Positions 18,734 to 30,760 of a stretch of DNA of 64,000 nucleotides are shown here, one piece after another. Below the pieces are notes generated by a model. That model was not told the DNA's origin. It saw only the letters and a program-made list of their open reading frames with translations, and did no database searches. Source of the DNA: Aphrocallistes beatrix (lineage: Eukaryota > Porifera > Hexactinellida > Sceptrulophora > Aphrocallistidae); the NCBI GenBank assembly GCA_963281255.1, contig OY725501.1, positions 3,015,674-3,079,673 on the forward strand. Reading direction: 5' to 3'. Position 1 is the stretch's first letter. Every line of letters starts with the position of its first letter. The position numbers were made by a program, and so were the translations under genes.

Positions 18734-21181
18734 ATGTCATCGAAGGGTAGGAAACCTAGAGGCACAGGTAGCCCGCACATAACCAGCAATAAGACAGTGT
18801 TTGTGAAGAACCTACCTACAGACTGTAAAGAAAACGAACTGGTCGAAGTGTTCTCTCGGTTAGGAGAGGTTGTGAAGTGTTTCACAGTTGGGAAACGCAA
18901 GAATCAAGAGAAAGAGAAAGGTGACAACTCCATCAAATATGCATTTGTGACATTCTCAAGTGAAGAAGGAGTGAATACAGTGCTAAGTCAAAAACTCGTA
19001 AAACTAAAACAGAAGAGATTGATATGTTTGGCGGCCAAAAGGAGAGTTAGGCAACGAATAAAATCTAAACCATCGAAAGTATCAGATTCGAAATCTAAGA
19101 CAGAGAGTTTAGAAAGTGATTCTGATTCTGATTCTAATTCTGATTCTGAAAGTGATGGAGAGGAGATTGAAATTGATGATGACAGTAGAACTTTAGAAGA
19201 AAATAAACATACAAATATACAGTCGCGCTCCTTAGTCGTATCCGGTCTGCCTTCACTTCCTCCTGATTCCCAATCTGAAGATACTGAGAAGTACCGAAAT
19301 AAAATTCAACGGCGAGTGGGTAAATTCGTTCCGGGACTAGAATCAGTGGAACTTCTCCCACAATTGGAAGATAAACTCCTTCTTACTTTCTCGTCTAAAA
19401 ATCTCTCACGCAAAGCTATAACACTTCTAAATGGTAAATCTTGGGCTGATCGGCATTTGGAAGTTCAGTTAGCATCGCTAGCTCTGCTCGAGACTTCCGT
19501 GAAACATCAGAAAAAATCTAAACTTCTAATCCGCAATCTCAGTTTCAAATGCAACCTGGAAGAGCTGAGGAAGTCTTTTGAGGAGTTCGGTAGCGTGGTG
19601 GAAGCGCACATTCCACAGAAGCCTGGCACGGACCATATGTTAGGTTTCGGATTCGTGACTATGGGAAACATTTTCGAAGCCAGCCTCGCACTGCGCAAGA
19701 TGAATGGCTGTGAGATTAAGGGTCGCAAGGTGGCAGTTGACTGGGCTCTAGATCGCAAGGTCTATCTCTCACAGAAGCAACAGAGCGTGACTGCTGTCAG
19801 TAAGGAATCCGATCACTCTGGAAATGACGCAGAATCGGACGATCTTTCACTTCCATCAGATGAAGTCGCATCAGAAGTAGCGAATGAATCTGAAAATTCT
19901 AATTCTGACTCGGTCGCTGAAGAGACAGACTCAAGACCATTGTCTAACTCAAAAGCTAAAGTTAGACCCCGCAGAGATGATAGTACCGATGGGAACTGTT
20001 TATTTCTACGTAATTTACCCTTCTCGTTTGATGAGGAAGAATTGACAAGTTATTTCACCGAAGAATTCGGTCAGGTTAAGTATGCGAAGCTTGTGACTAA
20101 CCGCGATACTGGAATGCTGACTGGAAACGGGTTCGTACGTTTTATAGATAAATCCACTGCAGACGAATGTATCCAGCAATCTGAAGATGGGGTCGTGATT
20201 GAAGGTCGGACGATCGAAGTGATGCGAGCAGTTACAAGGGTTGAAGCGAGCAACTTTTCTGAAACACGCAAGAGGAAAGATCCAAAGAAAGAGGACAAGA
20301 GGAACCTGGGTATGTCCCACTTCGGTAGCATAGCTCCCGAATCGGACGAATTCCAGGAACTATCAAAAACCGATAAGGATAAGAGAATGCGAGCAGAGAA
20401 TGAGAAGTTGGAGAAATTGAAAAATCCTAACATATTCGTCTCTCGGGATCGTTTGAGCTTACGCAACCTTGCCCTTTCAACGAGTGACAATGAGTTGAAG
20501 GAACTCTGTGCAAAGCATACTCCGAAAGGAGGGAAGGTGAAGTCTGCCAGAATAATGCGAGACCTGAACAGATTAAAGGACGGAATTGGTCGATCGAAAG
20601 GTTTCGGTTTTGTAGATTTCTCCTCTCACGAAGCAGCACTGCATGTCCTTCAATCCCTGAATAATAATCCGGATGTCCTGCCCAATAGACGCAGACTCAT
20701 TGTGGAGTTCTCTCTGGAGAATCAAAGAGCTGTCAGGGCGAAACAGCTGCGGTTGGAGAAGTCCAAACTCAAATTACAGCAGTTGAGAGATGAAAAAGAA
20801 AATACTAGTAGCGACCCGAAACCGAATGAAAAGTCTAAAAATATCGGAAGAAAGAAGATTAGCAAAGTTCTGGATCAGAAGATTAGAACCAAACCATCTC
20901 ATAAATTGGAAAGAGGGAAGCAAAATAAAAACAATCCAAAAAGACTCCCAAAGCGCAAATTTCAGAGTGCAAACCAGGACAATTCCCAAGAAAAGAAGAC
21001 AGTGAAGTCTCAGAGGGAAATTCCACGACCTGAAAAACGGAGTAAAGTCAGAACAGCTGCGACTCCATCCCGCCGCGAGAGGAAGAGGAAGAGTGGAGAG
21101 CGAGAGGAGAGGGGAGAGAGAAGATTTGAGGAATTGGTTAGGCAGTATCAGAAGAAATTATTTAGGATGAATCCTAATTAG
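18734..21181 (+). CDS. RBM28: RBM28/Nop4-like nucleolar RNA-binding protein
   Basis: The frame is open from 18704 only through a TTG; the first ATG at 18734 gives 815 residues, close to vertebrate RBM28 (about 760). RNA-recognition motifs are visible at about residue 22 (TVFVKNLPTD), a weak one at about 165 (SLVVSGLPSLPP), one at 262 (KLLIRNLSFKC with GFGFVTM), one at 422 (CLFLRNLPFSFDEEE with GNGFVRF) and one at 573 (RLSLRNLALS with GFGFVDF). An acidic Ser/Asp run near 125-155 and a very basic C-terminus complete the nucleolar architecture. The family acts in 60S ribosome biogenesis. It is a single exon, unusual for a gene of this size in most animals. Confidence 0.9.
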   Translation: MSSKGRKPRGTGSPHITSNKTVFVKNLPTDCKENELVEVFSRLGEVVKCFTVGKRKNQEKEKGDNSIKYAFVTFSSEEGVNTVLSQKLVKLKQKRLICLAAKRRVRQRIKSKPSKVSDSKSKTESLESDSDSDSNSDSESDGEEIEIDDDSRTLEENKHTNIQSRSLVVSGLPSLPPDSQSEDTEKYRNKIQRRVGKFVPGLESVELLPQLEDKLLLTFSSKNLSRKAITLLNGKSWADRHLEVQLASLALLETSVKHQKKSKLLIRNLSFKCNLEELRKSFEEFGSVVEAHIPQKPGTDHMLGFGFVTMGNIFEASLALRKMNGCEIKGRKVAVDWALDRKVYLSQKQQSVTAVSKESDHSGNDAESDDLSLPSDEVASEVANESENSNSDSVAEETDSRPLSNSKAKVRPRRDDSTDGNCLFLRNLPFSFDEEELTSYFTEEFGQVKYAKLVTNRDTGMLTGNGFVRFIDKSTADECIQQSEDGVVIEGRTIEVMRAVTRVEASNFSETRKRKDPKKEDKRNLGMSHFGSIAPESDEFQELSKTDKDKRMRAENEKLEKLKNPNIFVSRDRLSLRNLALSTSDNELKELCAKHTPKGGKVKSARIMRDLNRLKDGIGRSKGFGFVDFSSHEAALHVLQSLNNNPDVLPNRRRLIVEFSLENQRAVRAKQLRLEKSKLKLQQLRDEKENTSSDPKPNEKSKNIGRKKISKVLDQKIRTKPSHKLERGKQNKNNPKRLPKRKFQSANQDNSQEKKTVKSQREIPRPEKRSKVRTAATPSRRERKRKSGEREERGERRFEELVRQYQKKLFRMNPN

Positions 21182-22656
21182 CAATTTGTTGGTTAGTAGT
21201 CGATTGTTTACCTCAATTATTTTATTTTGTTATCATCGTTGGAATGGGATATTAATAATATCCAAAAAACTCTGGATCCTTCAAGGGTCGGGAGCTTTAA
21301 TACAATTTCCCATATAAAAATATACTATACTTATATGCACTAGATTTTAAGGTTTTTAAATTCGTTATTTTTAAATTTATAGAATTTAAAATCTGGGGTG
21401 GTTCAAAGAAATTCGATGTGATTGGAATCAAACCGACACAGTTCGACTTGATTCTTATGAACCCACACATAGCCTGGATGGCAATACTGGAATGAAGAGC
21501 TCCATTCTGCTGTCGAAGAGAGACATTACAATGGAGATGTACGACGGATTTGCTTAAAATTTGATTTGTCAATAATAGATCTTACCATCGCAAGGTGATG
21601 GACTGATAGTACATATGTGGACCATCAATAAGTACTCAGCAAGTGTATTTTGGAATTATTGGTACAATCATATGGAGAACATATACGTATGTATAAAAAA
21701 TCGCTGTAAGAATATATTTTTATCAGCATTGGTGCGCCAAGGGCTAAAAAGGAAATAAAAATACGAATGTATTACTCTCGATCAGATATGGCAGTGAAGC
21801 GAATCATAATCTCTCTAGCAGAAACTGCTTTGGAATAATTTAAATGAACTACAAACAAAGGCAATACATTTACAGTAATACATGAATAATTAACAAATAC
21901 CAACAAATACACTTGTTTTAATGAAAACAGAAGAGAGGCCAATATAGCTCACTCTAGGAAAGAAATGGATCTAGACAAGCTCTGTATCATTATCTTCAGT
22001 TGCTGCTATTCCTGTAGGGTAGCAATCAAACTCAGTGCTATGAACTAACTGACCTCTAAGGTCTATATTTCAAGGTTGATTTCATTTTAAACAATCGCTA
22101 ATAGAATGTTTATAAATCAAACATAGGACTATATCACCAGTTCCATCTCCAAGCTTATAATATTATTCAGTATTCTCACGAGAGAATGCACATACATCAT
22201 GACTGGTTTCCTGTTATGGACTACTAGATCTCTGGTCCCGCTCTCTGGCTGTATCAACTTCCTATTTCCTAATTCTCTAATTAATTTAAAATCTAAGTTA
22301 AACTTCATTCTACTACCAACACCTGATTATTATCTACTGCTACAACATGCGGACAATTCAGTGCTAGCTCTACATTATGAGAGATAGTTTTGATTCTTAT
22401 ATTTCCTATTTTACTTAAACTAAATTACAATTTTGTCTGTGAAGTGCCATGGATGGCTGGATTAAGAAAATGTTATTTTAATCTTTGGGACTTTCCTGGG
22501 CCTTTGTTAATTATAATCCATTCATCACTAATATCCACCAATCATGTGACACCCACGATTACATACTGAAATATATCCTGTTTGCATGATCCACTCGTCG
22601 ATTTCCAAAGTTCACGCAATAACCATTGCAAACAAAATAAATTCAGGAAATAGAAT
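21182..22656. other. Intergenic region, no gene seen
   Basis: About 1.5 kb of AT-rich sequence between RBM28 and the CCDC34-like gene. Short open frames on both strands lack any family feature. No repeat or RNA gene was recognised. Confidence 0.4.
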
Positions 22657-24049
22657 ATGTCTGAGGATAAAGAGAACCCTCTTCCAACCCCTACACCTTC
22701 ACTGAGTCTCTCGCACCCTCCTACGCCGACTAAGAAGCTACGAAAACGTACCAAATCCGCGAAATCTCCCCCAATGACAACCATAACTCTAGACGATACT
22801 GGCATAACCATCAACTCCCAAGACGTGAGAGAGCAAACATTTCAAAAATGGTTGGAAGTAAAGAAAAAGAAAAATACGGAAACAATTTCTCCAGAAATTG
22901 GTGCAGAGACGGCAGATGTTATAATAAGCGCGTGTGACGTCAGAGAAACGGTGTTGCACAACTGGCTGGCAGAAAAGGAGCAGGATTTAGCGAGAAAAGG
23001 GCGGGAGAAGAGGTTCCAAGCGCTGGAACAGAAGAGGTTGGTAGAAGCAGAGCTGAGCTTCAGACAGGAGAAGAGCGTGGGGGTGTACCAGAGTTGGTGC
23101 AAGGACAAGGACTCGAAGAAGGTGGACACTGTGCAGTTAGCTAGGGAGGAAAGGGAGAGGTGTGAAGAGGAGAGAACGGAGGCTGAGAACAGAAAGGCAG
23201 AGGCTCGTAAGATGTATGGCGCTTGGCTGGAGCAGTCTGATAGAAGGAAGCGAGAGGAGTTGAGGAGGGAGAAGGATACGGAGAGTGACAAGGTGAGGAG
23301 GGAACGAGAGGATAAGGAGACAAAGCGCCAGGAATCTCTCAAGATGTATCAAGCATGGTGAGTTGGATTTCCTTAGTTTGTAGCTAAATTTATCCCAGTA
23401 AATAGGGTGAAAAGAATTCATGTTTGATTCATTTCGAATCGTATTGATGAATGTGCGGGTCATGACCATTAGCAATTAGATTTAAGTCTGCGATTGAATA
23501 GTGTGATTATGCCCTCATATTGATACGTACCTGCACTGGAATCCATCTCCCTACCGCTTTTACTAATTTGTATGGGTTGTTAATCGTTTGTACAAATTCC
23601 TGTGTACTGATTCACATACGTAGGACTAATATCTCCACGTTTTTATTTATATACTCTTGTATCATTGAGTTGGATTTTAATGGCATTTTTTGGTTGTTAG
23701 GTGTGTGAGGAAGGACGCGTTAGTGAGAGAAGAAGCGCGAGCTAAGCGAGACAGAGAGATTAAGAAGCAGCAACTCATCGAGCGAGACAGGAGAGAGAAA
23801 TCAGAGAACGCGGTACGCGCTTATGACGCTTGGATGGAGTGGAAAGAAAGAGAGAAGTCTCCTCCCAACGAGCTGAGTAGCGTAATGGCCTCCTCTATAC
23901 AGAACAAATGGAAGCCCCCCGGTTCCCTTCTCCACGACTACCCCAGGTCCTACGCCACCAGAGAGATGGACAATGTCCTGGACGGGAGGAGGGACCAACT
24001 ACGCGTCACTACTGCGAAACATTCCGCCACAGCTCTGTCTGCAACCTGA
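22657..24049 (+). CDS. CCDC34-like coiled-coil protein
   Basis: The two exons are join(22657..23357, 23701..24049), donor GGTGAG and acceptor GTTAG, with the split falling inside a Trp codon. The 349-residue product is highly charged coiled coil. It carries a spaced motif of aromatic-x-x-Trp followed by Lys/Glu (FQKWLEVK, LHNWLAEK, YQSWCKDK, YGAWLEQ, YQAWCVRK, YDAWMEWK), as in CCDC34-type flagellar and microtubule-associated proteins. The N-terminus is Pro/Thr-rich and basic (PTPTKKLRKRTKSAK). A role in cilia or sperm flagella is inferred from the family. Assignment to CCDC34 itself is tentative; other YxxW coiled-coil proteins exist. Confidence 0.7.
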
Positions 24050-24471
24050 TTACTTGTGCCGCTTCAAACCACCCTTGAACCCGTGTAAGCTTGAAATATT
24101 TTATATGTACATTTGCATGCTCATCTTAACTCTTTCAGACAGTTGGGCATTCCAGGTATCCTTATGCTTTGTTAATGACAATTCATTTCATTGCATATAT
24201 AATTTCATCAATCAATTCTGTTCATTTAATTACTTAATACGTATACGTCAACTGAGAAGAGTGTAAGCAGTGTTCATGCTAACCACACACACATTGGAGT
24301 GCATTGTATTGCTAATACAGTAGTATATTCCACTCTATGGAATCCAAGTCATGTTCAGACCCAGTGACTGATCACATTCCACACATTATTAGCACGGCCC
24401 ATACGCCATCATGTCTGTGTTGAGTTTATGATACGCGTTTTATTTCAAAATTCTGAATAGCCGATTAGAGA
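24050..24471. other. Intergenic region
   Basis: Short spacer between two + strand genes. I see no gene or repeat. Confidence 0.4.
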
Positions 24472-27207
24472 ATGGGCTGCTGTACCAGTCGCAGTGAGAA
24501 ACTGGTCCATGATGGTGAGAGGGAGAGTACTGATGCCACCGCTCAGGAGACAATCGTGAGACAGACCAATGAGTTCAAAGAGAACATTAGAGTGCCAACG
24601 GACATCATTTTCCTAATTATATTCGTGATCTGTGTGGTGATCGCTGTAGTGGTGGGGGTGTATGGGTTCGCGACAGGACACCCTGAGAGGCTGATTCACG
24701 GGATCGACTCGGAGGGACGCGTGTGTGGGTTTGACGCATCCGTGCAGGATAAGCCCTACCTCTACTACTTCGACCTGACCACGTGCGCCCAGCTGTGGAG
24801 GGTCTACAACCCAGACACGGGCATCAACCTCCAAGACATATTCTCCTGTCCCACTCCACAGGTTAGGAATTCCTCTCGGCTCCGATTATATTGACACACC
24901 TAATCTACGGAATTTGACGGAACGGTTCCGGAATTTAAAATGCCTATTTTACGGAATATCCCATTCCGGATATTCTAAATACCTAATTTCAGATTTCGCG
25001 GAATGATTCCATTCCGTAAATTAGATATGTCCAATTATATTGATTGCTGCTAATTATATAGAATTTCTAGGTCTGTGTTTCTGAGTGTCCGGATTCCTAT
25101 GACATAGCAATCAGGACGTCAGGCCTTCCTATCTGCACCGACTCTGTGAACACAACCAAGTACAGCGTCCTGCTCAACCAGTCCCTCGCCATTTCCTACG
25201 ATGACATCGTGAGCAATTTCTCCGTGGTGGCAGAGCTCGTTGAAGATGTGCTGAAGAAGCGGTGCGCTCCTTACTACGTTCCTACGATCGGACTAGGCGG
25301 CCGCTGCATTCCTAGCATCGTCCCAGGGCAGAACATCGTGTGAGTAAAGCTCTGTGGTTGCACTACAAATCGCTTTGGAGAAGAGTGGAGTGCAATTGAC
25401 TTTTGTTTTATAGGAATAACATCGTGAGTCTGACAAACCAGTCAGTCACTGACTACCCTCTCGACATCACGACCATCTCAATCAGCGACATAACAGACGG
25501 AACTCTGGGACTGACACTGATCGTCAATCTCCGTCAGTTTGTCGTGGATGTTCTGGCCGACTTCAACATCGCCTGGCCGGGGATCCTCATCACAGTGCTG
25601 TGCTCAGCTCTGCTCGGCTTCCTCATCATATTCCTGATGAGGTTCCTGCTGTGGCTGATAGTGCCTGGCGCCATCATACTGTGTGTGCTGTCCGTTGGCG
25701 CGGTTACGGGGTTCTCCTACTACCAGTACACACTCTTCAGCAAAGGACTCAATGCTAGCGACCCTGTCTCTGCGGGGATAGACCAGATATTCATGCAAAA
25801 CCTCAGGCACGTACTTAACCATGAAAGCAATTTCTTCAATATTAATAAGATTGGTTCATTGCACTTTATTTTGCATCTTCTAGAGGGTTCCAGTACCAGA
25901 AAGAGACCTGGCTTGCCATCGCCATAATCGGGACGGTGGTATGGGTGGTCATGGTCCTATTCATAATCTGCCTCATCCCTAACCTAATCCAAGTTATCCG
26001 CGTGATCGGATCCGCCTCAAAAGCCGTCTGGGGGGTGCCTGAGTCCTTCTTCCTTCCCTTCATCTCGTGGATATTGCTGGTTGTCGTGTTCGCACTCTGG
26101 GCTGGCAGTTCTGTATTTCTTGCTACCTCGAGTGACCTCAGCTACAAAATCATTATTAGCTCAAACTTATCAGTAAGCGAGAGGACTTTCAGCAACGGAT
26201 TAGTTGTTAACAACGGTACAGACTGTAGCATCAGCGAATTCAATGCGATTAACGGCGTAACGAACGGAATGCTCGTGATTAACCGTACCAATTCTGGTAA
26301 TATATCAGATCCCACCATTTCTTGTCAGTTCAGTGATTTCAACACTCACACATCTCTGATAATACTAGAGTTCTACCTCTTATTCATGTTCCTCTGGCTG
26401 TCCAACTACGTCATTGCGCTGACACAGTGCACCCTGGCGGGCGGATTCTCTTTCTGGTACTTCATACATTATAAACTGAAAAAGACTGTCTGCTGTAAAT
26501 GCGCCTTACTGAGAGGATTCTTGAAGGCGTTTCTTTTTCACACTGGGTCGTTGGCACTCGGATCCCTGGTGATAGCTATCATTCAGTTCATTGAGTTCAT
26601 CCTGGTCTTTATTCAACACCGACTCCAAGCCTACTCGGACAAGCTAAAGCTGGTCAAGTGGATACTGCGTGCGCTCACCTGCGTTGTCTTCTGCGTGGAG
26701 AGGTTCCTAAGGTACGTCAACCGTGTGGTATACATTGAAATGGCCATATATGGCACTGGGTTCTGTTTCAGCCTGTGTAAAGCCGTGAAACTGTTCGTGA
26801 GCTCCCCAATCAAATTTGCTGTTAAGGACACTCTCTCCATTCTCACACTCTTCCTCGTCAGAATCGCCATAATCTCCCTCACTGCACTCATCGCCTACTT
26901 CATAATCGCATACAACAGCCCCTTGACTACATTCCTGTACAACGGCCGTGTCCTCACGTATTCGCTCATCCCACTCTTGTTCCTCATTTTCATCTCGTAC
27001 GTGATCAGCAGTGCTTTCGTGTCGGTGTACAGCATGGCGATAGACACCATATTCATATGCACACTGGAAGATAGGAGTGGAGATATCGGGAAGGAGTTTG
27101 AAGTGATTCGGAAGAGTAGAGTGATGACGACAGCGGAGAAGGAAAAAATCGACTCTGACAATGTTGAGAAGAACACTCCCGAAGATTCTGATAAGAAGAA
27201 GAAGTAA
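24472..27207 (+). CDS. Choline transporter-like protein (SLC44 family)
   Basis: The exons are join(24472..24861, 25071..25339, 25414..25806, 25884..27207), giving 791 residues. The protein starts MGCC like many SLC44 members, a probable acylation signal. A first membrane helix at about 44-66 is followed by a large Cys- and N-glycan-rich extracellular loop (VCVSECPDSYD) and a C-terminal bundle of helices. The family signature LSNYVIALTQCTLAGGFSFWYF (in the first block of exon 4) is clear. The first two introns are GT-AG. The third joins in frame only if the donor is GC (CAG then GCACGT); the nearby GT would shift the frame. SLC44 proteins carry choline or ethanolamine. Vertebrate members are 650-720 residues, so loop insertions are likely. 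Confidence 0.88.
24895..25033. mobile_element. Foldback MITE in intron 1 of the SLC44 gene (139 bp)
   Basis: The ends are imperfect inverted repeats (CACACCTAATCTACGG and the complement of CGTAAATTAGATATG). They are flanked by a perfect 10-bp direct repeat, ATTATATTGA, at 24885-24894 and 25034-25043. A 9-11 bp duplication would fit a Mutator-like element. TCCGGAAT/ATTCCG-type words fill the interior. It is non-coding. Confidence 0.65.
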
Positions 27208-27742
27208 CTGACTTTCTCTAAAAGCGTAAATCTAATTTTTCACTTATTTACAATTACCTTTTCTTTTTTGTATCACTTTCATACAATTTTTCTTCATTTC
27301 TTATTTATTTTGTGATTATTCTACATATTTAGTGGAAAAATAATTAATTTTGTGATATTAAAATAACTAATTCGAATTAACCTACTATTATAGAAGATTC
27401 CTAGGCGATTCCAAACTTATCGATATTTTATTTGCAGATGAGGATCTCGGGTAACGATTATCCATGTTTTAACCTTAATGCGTGACTAATGAACTGATGA
27501 TTCAAAACAATACTACATAAACTGTAGATAATTTACTAAAATGCCACCATCTTAGTTATTCCACTAACTATGAACCACCGTTTCCTAAATGCTATTTATC
27601 TGAACGTAGAATCTAATCCAAATTCCGTACTGGTTTATTACTACATTTTAGTGGCTATCGCCGCCAAATACCATATTTTTGTCCTATGAATAAATTTGGT
27701 TATTTCGTGAATGCTACTCCATTGTTGCTTGTTAGCTGAGAA
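27208..27742. other. Intergenic region
   Basis: AT-rich spacer between the SLC44 gene and HSDL2. No feature was recognised. Confidence 0.4.
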
Positions 27743-29180
27743 ATGGCGCTCAACACAGGTGCCCTAGCCGGGCTGACAGTGTTCGTCACAGGAGCCAGCA
27801 GAGGGATCGGCAAGGCGATCGCTCTGAAGTGTGCTCGAGATGGAGCCAACATTGTGGTAGCTGCTAAGACAGCGGATCCGCATCCTACCCTCCCTGGCAC
27901 CATCTATACGACAGCAGAAGATATTGAGAAGGTAGGAGGGAAGTGTCTGCCCTGTGTGGTGGATGTGAGGTCGGAAGAACAGGTGGAGACAGCTGTTAAG
28001 AATGCGGTGGATAAGTTCGGTGGGATTGACATCCTTGTGAATAATGCGTCGGCTATTTCTCTAACTGGTGAGTGGTTAGCTTTAGTTTTAGTTTTCCGAA
28101 TATACTTTGTATTGAGCATGGCCTGTACCTTTCTTAGGAACTGCTGACACGTCCATGAAGCGCTATGATCTGATGAACCAGATAAACGCCAGAGGTACCT
28201 ATCTCTGCTCACAGAAATGTCTCCCCTACCTAGAGAAATCCAAACACCCTCACATCTTGAATCTCAGTCCTCCTCTCGTCATGAGTCCCCACTGGTTTCA
28301 GAACCATGTCGCGTACAGCATGGCTAAGTACGGCATGTCCATGTGTGTGCTGGGAATGAGTGCGGAGTTTAAATCGAAAGGAATCGCGGTCAACGCTCTC
28401 TGGCCCAGAACCGGCATATACACGGCAGCTATTGAGATGCTGTTGGGAGATGATTCAGCTAAGAAATGCCGCAAGCCTGAAATATTGTCTGATGCAGCCT
28501 ACATCATTCTATCCAAGAAGGGAACTGAAGCGACCGGAAACTTCTACATCGATGATGAAGTAAGTTGCACTTGCATGTAGAACGAAGTTATGGTATTTAT
28601 TTTGAGCTATTTTAAGATGTAGAACTGCTCAATTTATCCTACTCCTCAGAATTTAGACGTGATTCAACTTGTGCCTCTGCTGTTGTAGGTGATAACAAGC
28701 CATGGCATCACAGATCTGAATCAGTACTCGTGCGTTCCTGGCTCCTCTCTGATGCCAGATCTATTTCTAGAAGCCAGGCATTTGGACAGTCCGTATCTGG
28801 ACAAAGAAACCTCAGTCATAAAGGGAGATGGAGATTCGAAGAAGAGTGGGCCTCAAGTTGTTTTCGACGGAATACGACCTCTCTTGAATAAGGATATCGT
28901 GCAGGATGTAGGGGCGACATTTTTGTTCCTCATCCAAGGGCAGGAGTCCAGTTCTTGGTACCTTAATTTGAAGACAGGAGAGGGAAGCGTAGAGCCGTCT
29001 AACCCTGATAAAGAAGCTGACGTCACGATGAGGATGAAAGAAGATGATTTCGTGAGCATGTTCACTGGTAAGATGAATCCAACAACTGCATTCATGGGAG
29101 GTAAGCTTAAAATCGCAGGGAACATGATGCTAGCACTGAAGCTAGAGAAACTAATGAAACTGCAGAGATCCAAATTGTAG
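27743..29180 (+). CDS. HSDL2: HSDL2, short-chain dehydrogenase with SCP2 domain
   Basis: The exons are join(27743..28067, 28138..28559, 28689..29180), all GT-AG with matching phases, giving 412 residues (human HSDL2 has 418). The N-terminal dehydrogenase has the cofactor motif TGASRGIG near residue 18, the LVNNAS motif and the catalytic YSMAKYGMS (Tyr-x3-Lys). After a linker, about residues 300-412 form an SCP2 sterol-carrier domain (DVGATFLFLIQGQESSSWYLNL). The last three residues are SKL, a canonical peroxisomal targeting signal. The family is implicated in peroxisomal and mitochondrial lipid metabolism; the exact substrate is not established. Confidence 0.95.
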
Positions 29181-29408
29181 CTTTCTAATAGCAATGCAGA
29201 GTAGCAATGATTTACATACTCATAGACTATATGTAGATATATCAATACCTATTCGTGTCTAGGTAGTGTGCGAATAATAGATTTGTCGAATTTGAACATT
29301 ATTTGTTCCATATTTTTTATTTCGTGAATACTTGAGTAGGGTGTAGCTTATTATATGAAGGATAATGTATTCTCGGATAGAAAGAATGTTTTTCTTCGCT
29401 TTCTTCAC
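29181..29408. other. HSDL2 3' flank
   Basis: Short spacer leading into the minisatellite; no gene is seen. Open frames continuing into the repeat are by-products of its 12-bp period. Confidence 0.5.
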
Positions 29409-30760
29409 AGCAGTTATAACTCCAGTTATAACACCAGTTATAACTCCAGTTATAACTCCAGTTATAACTCCAGTTATAACACCAGTTATAACTCCAGTTA
29501 TAACACCAGTTATAACTCCAGTTATAACTCCAGTTATAACTCCAGTTATAACTCCAGTTATAACTCCAGTTATAACACCAGTTATAACTCCAGTTATAAC
29601 TCCAGTTATAACTCCAGTTATAACACCAGTTATAACTCCAGTTATAACTCCAGTTATAACTCGTTATAACTCCAGTTATAACTCCAGTTATAACTCCAGT
29701 TATAACTCCAGTTATAACACCAGTTATAACACCAGTTATAACTCCAGTTATAACACCAGTTATACTCCAGTTATAACTCCAGTTATAACACCAGTTATAC
29801 TCCAGTTATAACTCCAGTTATAACACCAGTTATAACTCCAGTTATAACACCAGTTATAACACCAGTTATAACTGCAGTTATAACACCAGTTATAACTGCA
29901 GTTATAACACCAGTTATAACTCCAGTTATAACTCCAGTTATAACACCAGTTATAACACCAGTTATAACTCCAGTTATAACACCAGTTATACTCCAGTTAT
30001 AACTCCAGTTATAACTCCAGTTATAACACCAGTTATAACACCAGTTATAACTCCAGTTATAACACCAGTTATACTCCAGTTATAACTCCAGTTATAACTC
30101 CAGTTATAACACCAGTTATAACTCCAGTTATAACACCAGTTATAACACCAGTTATAACTGCAGTTATAACACCAGTTATAACTCCAGTTATAACTCCAGT
30201 TATAACACCAGTTATAACTCCAGTTATAACTCGTTATAACTCCAGTTATAACTCCAGTTATAACTCCAGTTATAACTCCAGTTATAACACCAGTTATAAC
30301 ACCAGTTATAACTCCAGTTATAACTCCAGTTATAACACCAGTTATAACACCAGTTATAACTCCAGTTATAACTCCAGTTATAACACCAGTTATACTCCAG
30401 TTATAACTCCAGTTATAACTCCAGTTATAACACCAGTTATAACTCCAGTTATAACACCAGTTATAACACCAGTTATAACTGCAGTTATAACACCAGTTAT
30501 AACTCCAGTTATAACTCCAGTTATAACACCAGTTATAACTGCAGTTATAACACCAGTTATAACTGCAGTTATAACACCAGTTATAACTCCAGTTATAACT
30601 GCAGTTATAACACCAGTTATAACTCCAGTTATAACACAAGTTATAACTCCAGTTATAACACCAGTTATAACTGCAGTTATAACACCAGTTATAACTCCAG
30701 TTATAACTCCAGTTATAACACCAGTTATAACTCCAGTTATAACTCCAGTTATAACACCAG
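29409..30760. repeat. Minisatellite, 12-bp unit CCAGTTATAACT/A (~112 copies)
   Basis: The array is made of CCAGTTATAACT, CCAGTTATAACA and GCAGTTATAACA units, with some units shortened to ATACTCCAG or ACTCGTTATAAC. The same order of variants follows the shortened units at about 30070 and 30391, showing duplication of a block of about 320 bp. The period is a multiple of three, so several frames stay open; these are not genes. GTTATAAC is a palindrome. Confidence 0.95.

Noticed and set aside
21182-22656. tRNA or other structured RNA genes in the longer spacers
   Set aside because: No A-box/B-box pair or cloverleaf was recognised by eye here or elsewhere; a tRNAscan and Rfam run would be decisive.
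29355-30639. Long open frames (YNSSYNTS-type and VITPVITP-type proteins) over the minisatellite
   Set aside because: They follow from a 12-bp period that is a multiple of three; they are open on both strands and have no independent start, splice or domain evidence.
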